The notes beneath the pieces are model-generated. The model had not been told where the DNA came from and ran no database searches. It was given only the letters and a program-made list of their open reading frames with translations. The translations under genes and the position numbers were made by a program. From Nitrospirales bacterium (GTDB taxonomy: Bacteria > Nitrospirota > Nitrospiria > Nitrospirales > UBA8639): a DNA stretch of 6,129 nucleotides. Of this stretch, positions 1 through 5,046 are shown one piece after another; within the stretch, counting starts at the first letter, position 1, and each line of letters starts with the position of its first letter. The stretch is taken from assembly GCA_021604265.1 (NCBI GenBank), contig BQIY01000150.1:1-6129 (forward strand), written 5' to 3'.

Positions 1-333
1 GGTAAGCCGGCAGACCGTATTCGTAAAATGGCTAAAGGGATTCATGAGTTTTACGGAGGAGGACATCGTTCTTGCTTACTGGAAACGCTGTCGTTTGGAG
101 GTGGCGATGACGAGATACAACAGCATATCCGAAGTAGCGTCGCTGCCTGGGTAGAGGCATTAGTGCAAGTGGCTCGTGAGGGTGGGGTGCCGACGAAGAA
201 GGCACGTCAACAAGCTCAGGATGCTATCGGACGTATACAAGGGGCGTTAGTCATCGCTCGTATCCTTAAGGATGATGGATCGTTCGAAAGAGCGCTTATA
301 GATCTACCCATTGTGTTACTCACCAAGAAATAG
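1..333 (+). CDS. TetR/AcrR-family transcriptional regulator, C-terminal part (5' end outside window)
   Basis: The frame is open from base 1 to a TAG at 331-333, giving 110 residues with no N-terminal helix-turn-helix, so the gene begins upstream of the window. What is visible resembles the ligand-binding and dimerisation half of TetR repressors of the LmrA/YxaF type: a 'FYxGGxxxCLLETLSFG' segment near residues 17-33, then helices ending in 'RIQGALVIARIL' and 'LIDLPIVLL', the usual end of this subgroup. The ATG at base 28 is internal and is not a credible start. Family knowledge: such repressors bind short palindromes and often control adjacent genes. Here the neighbours on the same strand are a DsrE-family gene and a PPOX-type flavoprotein gene, and a perfect palindrome lies between (449-460), so local control is inferred. 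Assignment is by resemblance of the C-terminal half only. Confidence 0.72.
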   Translation, partial: GKPADRIRKMAKGIHEFYGGGHRSCLLETLSFGGGDDEIQQHIRSSVAAWVEALVQVAREGGVPTKKARQQAQDAIGRIQGALVIARILKDDGSFERALIDLPIVLLTKK

Positions 334-350
334 AAAGGAGGATTGTTGAA

Positions 351-416
351 ATGAATGTTTTCGTCGAGTTGATCATCGAATCGGCCAGGTGGTTCTTGAG
401 AAACAGGCTCGGATAA
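351..416 (+). CDS. Possible small peptide gene, 21 residues
   Basis: A short ORF starts 17 nt after the TetR stop codon and has a very good ribosome-binding site, AAAGGAGG at 335-342, eight bases before the ATG. It encodes 21 residues, beginning MNVFVELIIESARWF and ending in a basic RNRLG tail, so it could form an amphipathic helix. It lies between the regulator and the operator-like palindrome and would be co-transcribed with the regulator. No family is recognised. It could be a genuine micropeptide, a translation-coupled leader, or the stub of a lost gene. The strong Shine-Dalgarno is the only positive evidence. Confidence 0.35.
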   Translation: MNVFVELIIESARWFLRNRLG

Positions 417-447
417 CTTCAACCCCATTTTTTTAGCTCATTAATAT
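417..447 (+). promoter_or_regulatory. Possible promoter for the DsrE gene
   Basis: A weak sigma-70-like pair is visible: CTTCAA at 417-422 and TAATAT at 442-447 (4 of 6 matches to the -10 consensus), with 19 bp between. It is listed mainly because the perfect palindrome at 449-460 lies directly downstream, where a bound repressor would block initiation. The -35 match is poor. Confidence 0.28.
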
Positions 448-448
448 G

Positions 449-460
449 CCGAACGTTCGG
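449..460 (+). promoter_or_regulatory. Perfect palindrome CCGAACGTTCGG, probable TetR-type operator
   Basis: The 12-bp sequence CCGAACGTTCGG equals its own reverse complement. It lies between the regulator gene and the DsrE gene, 39 bp before the DsrE start codon and immediately after a -10-like TAATAT. Short GC-containing palindromes of this kind are typical binding sites of TetR-family dimers, and the gene upstream encodes one. That this regulator binds here is inferred. Confidence 0.55.
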
Positions 461-499
461 TAAGTGTTGGCACTTAAGGTACACAAGGAGTACAGTAGT

Positions 500-874
500 A
501 TGAAGGCAGCCATTGTCATTTTTTCAGATCCCAAGAATGGTTCAGAGGAAGCGCTTGGACGTGTTTTTAACGGCCTTGCTGCCGCGTATGACTTCAAGCA
601 AGCCGGTGATGAGGTGTCGATTCTCTTTCAAGGCGCTGGCACTCGGTGGATCGGAGAACTCAACCAAAAGCAACATCCAGCGCATGATCTGTTCGAAGCC
701 GTGAAAGATCAGGTGGCCGGGGTTTCCTGCGGCTGCGCTGATGTATTCGGAGCCTCAGAGGAGGCGGAGAAATCCGGGTTTGATCTGATCAAAGAAAATC
801 CGGTGCCCGGAACGCGAGGAGTGGCGAGCCTACGAAAGTTCGTGGCTGAAGGATCAACCATTCTGACATTTTAA
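500..874 (+). CDS. DsrE family protein
   Basis: Encodes a 124-residue cytoplasmic protein resembling the DsrE/DsrF fold, a small alpha/beta domain used in sulfur-relay proteins and in many uncharacterised stand-alone proteins. The N-terminus MKAAIVIFSDP is the expected first beta-strand. Residues 30-56 give the 'AYDFKQAGDEVSILFQGAGT' stretch typical of the family. A 'VSCGCADVFGA' segment at residues 75-85 holds two cysteines (C77, C79) in the position where family members often carry the reactive cysteine. The ATG at 500 is chosen because AAGGAG at 485-490 lies 9 nt upstream and the family N-terminus starts there; the in-frame ATG at 464 has no ribosome site and would add 12 unrelated residues. 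The gene follows a palindromic operator and precedes a broken PPOX-type flavoprotein gene. Its substrate is unknown; sulfur transfer should not be assumed without partner Dsr or Tus genes, none of which are here. Confidence 0.85.
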   Translation: MKAAIVIFSDPKNGSEEALGRVFNGLAAAYDFKQAGDEVSILFQGAGTRWIGELNQKQHPAHDLFEAVKDQVAGVSCGCADVFGASEEAEKSGFDLIKENPVPGTRGVASLRKFVAEGSTILTF

Positions 875-894
875 GCCAATCCACGGTCGTCAAC

Positions 895-922
895 CTGGAG
901 GTGAGTCAAGGTTCGCCTCCAG
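895..922 (+). other. Stem-loop between the DsrE and PPOX-like genes
   Basis: CTGGAGGTGAG (895-905) pairs with TTCGCCTCCAG (912-922) over 11 bp, including two G-U pairs, around a 6-nt loop. There is no clear U-tract afterwards, so it is a weak terminator candidate; an mRNA-stability or processing structure is equally possible. The left arm contains GGAGGTGA, a near-perfect anti-Shine-Dalgarno match, but no start codon lies at a usable distance after it. Confidence 0.4.
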
Positions 923-958
923 ATTTGGAGCTGGATTCGTCACGGAAAGATGAGAGCC

Positions 959-1906
959 ATGAAGATCGAAACTCCCTATCACGACGGAGAATTGCAGGTG
1001 CAGGAGCGTGTCGGGGTCTTGCAAGAAGGAGCGCAAAACGCTCGTGTAATTCAAGATTCCATTATCAAAGGTGCGCGGCGTTTCATCGGTCAACTTCCTA
1101 TGGTTGTCTTCGGCAGCCTTGACCAGGAAAAGAATATGTGGGCGTCGGTATTCCTAGGAAAACCAGGCTTTATACATGCAGGGAATGAGCGGATGGTGAG
1201 CTTCGACCTTACCTCTATTATTCGCAATCCGCATGATCCATTTTGGAAGAATATCCAGATGAATCGTGAAGTGGGAATGCTCGCAATTGAATTAACTTCG
1301 CGGCGGCGCTTAAGGATCAATGGTCACATCACACGCGAATCTGACGACTTGCTAAGACTTCAGGTGAAAGAATCGTAACCCAACTGCCTTAAGTACATTC
1401 AACGGCGACACATGATCACTCACCCAGATGATTGCAATCAGACCTCGCTTCTATCGGATCGAGGCGAAGTACTGGGGATCGCGCAACGTGCCATGATCAG
1501 TCAGGCTGATACGTTTTTTGTGGCCAGTATGCATCCTGTGCGAGGAGTGGATGCATCGCATCGTGGCGGCAACCCAGGGTTCGTCTCAATAGTGGACGAC
1601 CAGATTCTTCAAATTCCTGATTACTCAGGAAACTCTATGTTCAATACGCTTGGCAACTTTACTGCGAATCCTCGGGCAGGATTAATTTTTCTTAACTTCG
1701 AGTCTGCTCGAACTCTCCAATTGACAGGTCGGGCGGAAATTTTATATGACGTAGATCACACTGAGGAGGAAACTGGAGGGACGAATCGGTATTGGAAGTT
1801 TGAGATTGATCGCTGGATACAAATCAGCCATGCCCCTCAGTTGGACTGGTCATTTTTGGATTACTCACCATATAACCTGCCAGTCCGTAACAGTTCAACG
1901 GAATAA
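959..1906 (+). pseudogene. Pyridoxamine 5'-phosphate oxidase-like (PPOX) flavoprotein gene interrupted by an in-frame TAA
   Basis: Read through one stop codon, the frame encodes about 315 residues, the usual length of two-part PPOX-family flavoproteins. The first part (139 codons) starts with the family N-terminus MKIETPYHDGELQVQE and contains 'MWASVFLGKPGF' and 'GMLAIELTSRRRLRINGH'. Codon 140 is TAA (1376-1378). The same frame continues as 'PNCLKYIQRR', which matches the family's conserved NCPKYIQ motif with Pro changed to Leu. It then runs into the flavin split-barrel half, with 'RGVDASHRGGNPGF' and 'DYSGNSMFNTLGNF' and 'LQLTGRAEI'. No frameshift is present. The ATG at 959 is preferred over 950 because GGAAAG at 944-949 is correctly spaced for it. 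A Tyr codon to TAA change plus the altered Pro suggests decay. A separate 164-residue product from the ATG at 1412 would keep the barrel domain but has no ribosome site. A sequencing error at 1378 cannot be excluded. Confidence 0.8.
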
Positions 1907-2001
1907 ACTATATAGTCTTTTAACTTTTTATTGGTACCCATTCGTCTGGAAGCGATTGTGTCAGAGGGCAGTAAGTTTAAGCGCATTGCCTACTCCACAG
2001 A

Positions 2002-2244
2002 TCATGTGATGTTCTCCTCAATACCGAGCCCTCTTGCTGCATACTGGGTTTCGTCCCACTGGCCGAGGCCCTTTTGTTTCGGTACTCGTGTCGATTCAAC
2101 TTTGACTTCATGGAAAATAATTTCCTTACCATGTAATACGGTTTTGATAAAAAGGTCAGGCTTGGGAGGTTCAAAGTTTTGAACGTGACACGAGGTCCCA
2201 AAACCATTGACGTCCAGGCCAGATTTCTGGGATGAGACGAACAC
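2002..2244 (-). pseudogene. Unrecognised coding remnant, about 80 codons
   Basis: The frame opens directly after an in-frame TAG, with a GTG as the only nearby start and no ribosome site, so its 5' end looks lost. The translation is nevertheless protein-like: 'PPKPDLFIKTVLHGKEIIFH' followed by 'EVKVESTRVPKQKGLGQWDE'. It ends in ENIT and a TGA. That TGA forms an ATGA overlap with a downstream ATG at 2005-2003, and GAGGAG (2014-2019 on the plus coordinates) lies 8 nt before this ATG. This is a typical translational-coupling junction, but the second frame stops after 14 codons (1961). I infer the 3' end of a real gene followed by a truncated partner. The family is not recognised; a C-terminal toxin domain followed by an immunity gene is one speculative reading. 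Chance cannot be ruled out. Confidence 0.33.
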
Positions 2245-2322
2245 CTATAGACGTTACGCGGCCGCCGAGGGAATCGATTCTTTGCTTGCCCTTTTGGCAG
2301 GTGAACCCTTCGATGGAGTCAG

Positions 2323-2346
2323 CTAGGAGAAAGATCTTTCCTGCTA
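2323..2346. repeat. Imperfect inverted repeat around GAAAGATCTTTC
   Basis: A perfect 12-bp palindrome, GAAAGATCTTTC (2329-2340), is flanked on both sides by CTAG blocks, giving an imperfect symmetrical element. On the minus strand it lies 39-62 nt past the toxin stop codon. As RNA it would form a small bulged hairpin without a U-tract, so terminator function is doubtful. Confidence 0.25.
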
Positions 2347-2384
2347 GTGACTGATCCTACGTTAGAGGTCTTGCTAATCTACTT

Positions 2385-2684
2385 TTAATTCGATTGCGCT
2401 CGGGTTTGCCAATAACCAGGCTGGCGGTGTAGATGCATGACGGCAATAATCTCGATATGTTCATGTTGTACACGAAAAATTATGCCGTATGGGAAACGAG
2501 GGAGCTTACATTTGCGTATATCTTTATCGATAGCTTGATAAATGTGAGGGCGCCGTTGGATTCGTCGCAAGGCATCTTCTAGAGCTTCTAGAAACCGTTG
2601 TTCAAGGCCTTGTTGTTTTTCTCGATAGAAATCTGCAGCAGCTTCCGCTTCTTTGGCAGCTTCGGTCTCCCAGCGGAATATCAT
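2385..2684 (-). CDS. Type II toxin-antitoxin system toxin, RelE/ParE superfamily
   Basis: Encodes a 99-residue basic protein with the ParE/RelE layout: an N-terminal 'EAEAAADFYREKQQGLEQRF' helix pair (residues 12-31), a central 'RRPHIYQAI' segment, the strand 'KLPRFPYGIIFRV' (60-72) and the C-terminal hallmark 'IIAVMHLHRQPGYWQTR' (79-95). Members of this superfamily either cut mRNA in the ribosome or poison gyrase; the sequence alone does not decide which. The ATG overlaps the stop codon of the upstream antitoxin gene by four bases (ATGA at 2681-2684), so the two are co-translated. The conserved C-terminal HxHRxPGYW region is intact, suggesting an active toxin. It probably acts in the cytoplasm and is neutralised by the 77-residue partner. 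No transposon or integron signature borders the pair, though a decayed region lies beside it. Confidence 0.86.
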   Translation of the reverse strand: MIFRWETEAAKEAEAAADFYREKQQGLEQRFLEALEDALRRIQRRPHIYQAIDKDIRKCKLPRFPYGIIFRVQHEHIEIIAVMHLHRQPGYWQTRAQSN

Positions 2685-2914
2685 GAAGGGTATTTTTTTC
2701 GAAGATTAGAGAGCACAGTATCACCATCAACTAAAACAGCTTTTCCACTGTCGATCTCTTCGCATCGCCTACGAATTTCTTTGCCCCATTCTTCAGAAAC
2801 GGAGAAATCTTCTTCAAAGTCCAAGCTCTCTAGGAGAGATTCGGCAACAAAGGCTCGAGTCGTTGGTTCTAACTGCATGGCATCTTCTATGATTTTTTGA
2901 GGACTAGGTTTCAT
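2681..2914 (-). CDS. Addiction-module antitoxin (Unstab_antitox type)
   Basis: Encodes a 77-residue acidic protein matching the short addiction-module antitoxin family that partners RelE/ParE-like toxins. Family features seen are an N-terminal helix 'IIEDAMQLEPTTRAFVAESL' (residues 8-27), 'LLESLD', and the conserved C-terminal block 'EEWGKEIRRRCEEIDSGKA' (41-59). It is predicted to wrap around and block the toxin and to be degraded faster than it. The start ATG (2912-2914) has GGGAG 10 nt upstream. An earlier ATG in the leader reads only ATG-AGA-TAA and is not a start. The gene is first in the pair, as is typical, with a plausible promoter about 50 bp upstream. No DNA-binding domain is evident, so autoregulation by this protein is uncertain. 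Confidence 0.86.
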   Translation of the reverse strand: MKPSPQKIIEDAMQLEPTTRAFVAESLLESLDFEEDFSVSEEWGKEIRRRCEEIDSGKAVLVDGDTVLSNLRKKYPS

Positions 2915-2963
2915 TATCTCATTTCTCCCGCCTTAAGTGCCTAAACAGACTAAAGAATTCCTC

Positions 2964-2991
2964 ATTATCATACCATAAGTCCGCTATTCAA
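2964..2991 (-). promoter_or_regulatory. Probable promoter of the toxin-antitoxin pair
   Basis: On the minus strand TTGAAT (2986-2991) and GATAAT (2964-2969, 5 of 6 to consensus) are separated by 16 bp, and the -10 is about 50 bp before the antitoxin start. An imperfect dyad TTAT-N6-ATAA (2965-2978) overlaps the -10 and could be a regulatory site. No competing promoter is better placed. Confidence 0.45.
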
Positions 2992-3100
2992 TCCTTAGAA
3001 AAATACGGGATTGTTGTGCTTTGTGTGGGTCAAATCTGAATTTATCATCTTAACCACGTGAGTGAGAAAATGGTATCAGGAACCTTTTCTTTTACCTCGA

Positions 3101-3127
3101 GCCATCCATGGGCCAGACATGGGTGGC
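3101..3127 (-). terminator. Stem-loop downstream of the minus-strand TetR gene
   Basis: GCCATCCATG (3101-3110) pairs with CATGGGTGGC (3118-3127) over 10 bp with one G-U pair and a 7-nt loop, starting 21 nt after the TetR stop codon. No U-tract follows on the minus strand (the next bases are purine-rich), so it is a 3'-end structure or a non-classical terminator and not a standard intrinsic terminator. Confidence 0.35.
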
Positions 3128-3148
3128 AGAAAGAGCAGGACATCCATT

Positions 3149-3727
3149 CTACGGTATGCCCTTATCAATCAATGCCGAAGCGGCGCGTTTGGCGATTTGG
3201 GCAGTTTTGGGGTTTTGAGAGACTTGGGCGGTGACCGTTGCCCCTTCTAATAATAGCGCTAATTCCTCGGCAAGCTTCTTCGGGTTAGACGCTCCTGCTT
3301 GTTCGCAAAGTTCCCGGATATAGCCCTTTACGAGTTTTTTGTATTCTTTGCATATTTGGCGAATGGGCGTGTCATCGTCTGAATATTCGCCAATCGTATT
3401 AATAAACAAGCAGCCGTAAAAGTTCTTCTGCTGAAACCATCGTTGTGCAAAATCAAAGATGGCTAGCAGACGAGCTCTTGGTGTTTTTTCCCCAGTCTCA
3501 ACCCGCCGCATAAATTCCTTTCTTGCTAACCCATCGTAATGTTGAAGGACGGCAAGGACCAGTTCGTCTTTTGATCCAAAATGTGCATACAAGGTTCTTT
3601 TGGTCACACCAGATTGCTCGGCAATGGTATCCACTCCAGTGGCGTGTATCCCATTCTTGGCAAATAACTCAAGTGCGGTTTCTAGTAATTGTTCTTTTTT
3701 AGAGACTCTGAGGGGTTTTTTGCTCAT
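3149..3727 (-). CDS. TetR/AcrR-family transcriptional repressor, divergent to the YHS-P460 genes
   Basis: Encodes 192 residues, the normal TetR length. The N-terminal DNA-binding domain is complete: 'KKEQLLETALELFAKNGIHA' (10-29) followed by the helix-turn-helix 'GVDTIAEQSGVTKRTLYAHF' (31-50) and the 'GSKDEL' turn. The C-terminal ligand domain has 'FYGCLFINTIGEY' near residues 103-115, typical of the TetR subgroup with a GCxFIN motif, and 'ALLLEGATVTAQV' near the end. Cys106 in that motif may face the ligand pocket. I chose the ATG at 3727; a GTG at 3730 directly before it is an alternative adding one residue. Neither has a clear ribosome site. The gene diverges from the YHS and P460 genes, and the shared region holds a perfect 16-bp palindrome (3834-3849), so it probably represses that pair and may control itself. 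The inducer is unknown. Confidence 0.9.
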   Translation of the reverse strand: MSKKPLRVSKKEQLLETALELFAKNGIHATGVDTIAEQSGVTKRTLYAHFGSKDELVLAVLQHYDGLARKEFMRRVETGEKTPRARLLAIFDFAQRWFQQKNFYGCLFINTIGEYSDDDTPIRQICKEYKKLVKGYIRELCEQAGASNPKKLAEELALLLEGATVTAQVSQNPKTAQIAKRAASALIDKGIP

Positions 3728-3811
3728 CACGTTCGTTTTTTGGTCTGTAAAAAGGAGGTTCTTTGATTATGTCACAAATATTTCAACAGACGGTGTAACA
3801 AATTGTCTTCT

Positions 3812-3839
3812 TTGCTGACTAGTTATTTGTAAGTATACA
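3812..3839 (+). promoter_or_regulatory. Possible promoter of the YHS-P460 genes
   Basis: TTGCTG (3812-3817) and TATACA (3834-3839, 4 of 6 to consensus) are 16 bp apart. The -10 lies inside the palindrome at 3834-3849. A second option, TTGTAA (3827-3832) with TATCAT (3848-3853), has a short 15-bp spacer and would also be covered. In either case a repressor bound to the palindrome would occlude RNA polymerase. Confidence 0.35.
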
Positions 3840-3849
3840 GATCTGTATA
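3834..3849 (+). promoter_or_regulatory. Perfect 16-bp palindrome TATACAGATCTGTATA, probable TetR operator
   Basis: TATACAGATCTGTATA is identical to its reverse complement and lies between the divergent TetR gene and the YHS gene, 43 bp before the YHS start. Its length, symmetry and position over the likely promoter match TetR-family operators. It differs completely from the palindrome at 449-460, consistent with two regulators of different specificity. Binding by the adjacent regulator is inferred. Confidence 0.65.
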
Positions 3850-3892
3850 TCATAAATTAAACTATCGTTTAACCCAAAAAAGGAGATGTTTC

Positions 3893-4354
3893 ATGAAGAT
3901 GATGAGCAAATCACTCATTCAGGCGTTTGTTCTTTTGGTGGCCGTGGCGGCCACGCCGGCGTTTGGGCAAGATTATACCAAGAGTACCCCGGGGATTAGC
4001 GGATATGATCCGGTGGCCTACTTTACCGATGGTCAACCCATGAAGGGGAGTGGCTATCATGTTGCTGAATTTCAGGGTCTGACCTATGCCTTTGCTTCTG
4101 AAGATCATAAAGAGATGTTCAAAGCGAATCCGGAGAAGTATGTTCCTGCCTATGGCGGGTATTGTGCCTATGGCGTTGCCGTGGGGAAGAAGTTTGTCTC
4201 TGACCCTGAAGCATGGAAGATTGTTGAGGGCCGACTGTATCTCAATTTAGATCGGGACATTCAACGCAAGTGGCTCAAAGATATTCCCGGCTATATCGAA
4301 CAGTCCGAGGCCAATTGGAAAGACATCAAAGAGAAAGCTCCGTCCGCTTTGTAA
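3893..4354 (+). CDS. Secreted YHS domain-containing protein
   Basis: Encodes 153 residues. Residues 1-25 form a Sec signal peptide with a hydrophobic core 'AFVLLVAVAA' and a likely cleavage after AFG (25/26), so the mature protein should be periplasmic. Residues 34-100 carry the YHS-like domain: 'GISGYDPVAYFTDGQPMKGS', an aromatic 'FQGLTYAFAS' segment, 'HKEMFKANPEKYVPAYGGYC' and 'AYGVAVGKK'. YHS domains are small, presumably metal-binding modules; the single cysteine C91 in YGGYCAYG is a candidate ligand. The C-terminal tail 'KWLKDIPGYIEQSEANWKDI' recurs in exported YHS proteins. The ATG is supported by AAGGAG at 3880-3885, 7 nt upstream. The gene is first in a pair with the cytochrome P460-family gene and is preceded by a TetR-type operator. 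A role in metal or redox handling for the cytochrome is inference. Confidence 0.9.
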   Translation: MKMMSKSLIQAFVLLVAVAATPAFGQDYTKSTPGISGYDPVAYFTDGQPMKGSGYHVAEFQGLTYAFASEDHKEMFKANPEKYVPAYGGYCAYGVAVGKKFVSDPEAWKIVEGRLYLNLDRDIQRKWLKDIPGYIEQSEANWKDIKEKAPSAL

Positions 4355-4368
4355 TCCATGAGGGAGAA

Positions 4369-4408
4369 GCGGCCTGCGGTAAGCTACTGGCAGGTCGCAC
4401 TCTTTTCT
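4369..4408 (+). terminator. Terminator-like hairpin between the YHS and P460 genes
   Basis: GCGGCCTGC (4369-4377) pairs with GCAGGTCGC (4390-4398) over 9 bp with one G-U pair. An inner GTA/TAC helix and an AGC loop lie within it. ACTCTTTTCT (4399-4408) follows. The GC-rich stem plus T-rich tail resembles an intrinsic terminator, 14 nt after the YHS stop and 27 nt before the P460 start. Because no new promoter is obvious in the 81-bp gap, it may act as a partial terminator that lowers P460 relative to YHS expression, or protect the upstream mRNA 3' end. Confidence 0.42.
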
Positions 4409-4435
4409 AACTCACTATACGTCAAGGAGACATCT

Positions 4436-5032
4436 ATGAAACGAGTGGTCGTGAGCGTTGCGGTTTTAATTCTCGGGTTGGGAAGTTTGACGGGATGGGC
4501 CATGACTGGTACTGAAAAGCCTTTCGTGTCAAACATCGACTCAAAAACCGGGGCCATTCATGTTCCCGAAGATTACACCTTCTGGCCAGTGCTTGGGACC
4601 TGGTCGCATGCGAAGACGGAAGGGGACTCTGGGATTCAAGAGCATCATGTTGTGTATACGCAGCCGGAAACGATTCAGCATTACCAGAAGACCGGGGAGT
4701 TTCCTGACGGAGCGGTGTTGGTCAAAGAACTCTTGAATACGAAAACGATGTCGATGACGACGGGACCAGCCGTAGGTCATGCGACTACGATTAAGGGATG
4801 GTTTGTGCTGATCAGAGACACGAAGGGACGCTATGCTTCTTCAAGTGTATGGGGCGATGGATGGGGCTGGTCATTTTTTAATGCAGAAAATTCCAAGAAA
4901 ACAGAATCAAAAGACTACAAGACGGATTGTATTCCCTGTCATACGCCAGCGAGGAAGTTGGCCTCAAAAAAGACGGTTGATGCCGATAAATGGATTTATG
5001 CTTTTGGATATCCCGTACTTCGCAAGGAGTAG
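4436..5032 (+). CDS. Cytochrome P460 family c-type haem protein
   Basis: Encodes 198 residues. Residues 1-23 are a signal peptide, giving a periplasmic protein. The mature part matches the cytochrome P460 family: 'VPEDYTFWPVLGTWSH' (43-58), 'HHVVYTQPETIQHYQKTGEF' (70-89), 'DGAVLVKEL' (91-99), 'GWFVLIRDTKGRY' (121-133), 'GDGWGWSFF' (140-148), and one c-type haem-binding CIPCH motif at residues 165-169. Characterised relatives are hydroxylamine-oxidising cytochrome P460, whose haem is cross-linked to a lysine, and NO-binding cytochrome c'-beta; several lysines are present, but I cannot tell which activity this protein has. The ATG at 4436 is chosen over one at 4358 because AAGGAG (4424-4429) is 6 nt upstream and the signal peptide starts there. 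The gene follows the secreted YHS gene and probably shares its TetR-controlled promoter. Haem attachment would need a cytochrome c maturation system encoded elsewhere. Confidence 0.9.
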   Translation: MKRVVVSVAVLILGLGSLTGWAMTGTEKPFVSNIDSKTGAIHVPEDYTFWPVLGTWSHAKTEGDSGIQEHHVVYTQPETIQHYQKTGEFPDGAVLVKELLNTKTMSMTTGPAVGHATTIKGWFVLIRDTKGRYASSSVWGDGWGWSFFNAENSKKTESKDYKTDCIPCHTPARKLASKKTVDADKWIYAFGYPVLRKE

Positions 5033-5045
5033 CAGGCAATGCCTG
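5033..5045 (+). terminator. Small inverted repeat just after the P460 stop codon
   Basis: CAGGCA and TGCCTG flank a single A directly after the TAG. Six pairs around one base cannot form a tight RNA hairpin unless the innermost pairs open, and no U-tract follows, so it is a weak terminator candidate. It matters mainly because it directly precedes the possible 5' end of the structured RNA below; some group II introns insert next to such stems. Confidence 0.22.
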
Positions 5046-5046
5046 G

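Larger units (their letters stand above)
1907..2384. other. Gene-poor stretch with degraded coding remnants
   Basis: No intact gene is supported in these 478 bases. The PPOX stop is followed by an AT-rich palindrome ACTATATAGT (1907-1916) and a T-rich run, too weak to call a terminator with confidence. The minus strand carries a protein-like remnant (2002-2244) and the start of a second reading frame. A GC-rich patch with GCGGCCGC near 2257-2266 stands out from its AT-rich surroundings. The end of the stretch holds an inverted repeat downstream of the toxin gene. Confidence 0.5.

Noticed and set aside
901..1122. Plus-strand frame starting GTG at 901 beside the GGAGGTGA sequence.
   Set aside because: It overlaps the well-supported PPOX-like frame, its composition is rich in Arg and Ser as expected of an out-of-frame shadow, and the ribosome-like sequence overlaps its own start codon.
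2257..2276. GCGGCCGC and nearby ATCGAT as signs of a cloning-vector junction.
   Set aside because: The sites are isolated, with no linker or vector sequence around them, and can occur by chance in a GC-rich patch.
2189..2326. Plus-strand open frame whose end reads like a protein C-terminus (AAAEGIDSLLALLAGEPFDG then VS and a stop).
   Set aside because: It opens just after a stop, has only a TTG as possible start, no ribosome site and no recognised family; 46 codons is within chance length.
3062..3250. Plus-strand frame opposite the 3' end of the TetR gene.
   Set aside because: It mostly overlaps the antisense of a clear TetR gene, has no ribosome site and resembles no protein.
3729..3736. 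ACGTTCG at the start of the second TetR gene as a half-site of the CCGAACGTTCGG operator.
   Set aside because: It is only a seven-base match lacking the second half, in a region with its own, different palindrome.
3769..3798. Nine-codon frame in the divergent intergenic region with AAGGAGG (3752-3758) 10 nt before its ATG, as a leader peptide of the YHS genes.
   Set aside because: The likely promoter and operator lie downstream of it, so the main transcript would not contain it, and the frame is too short to support.
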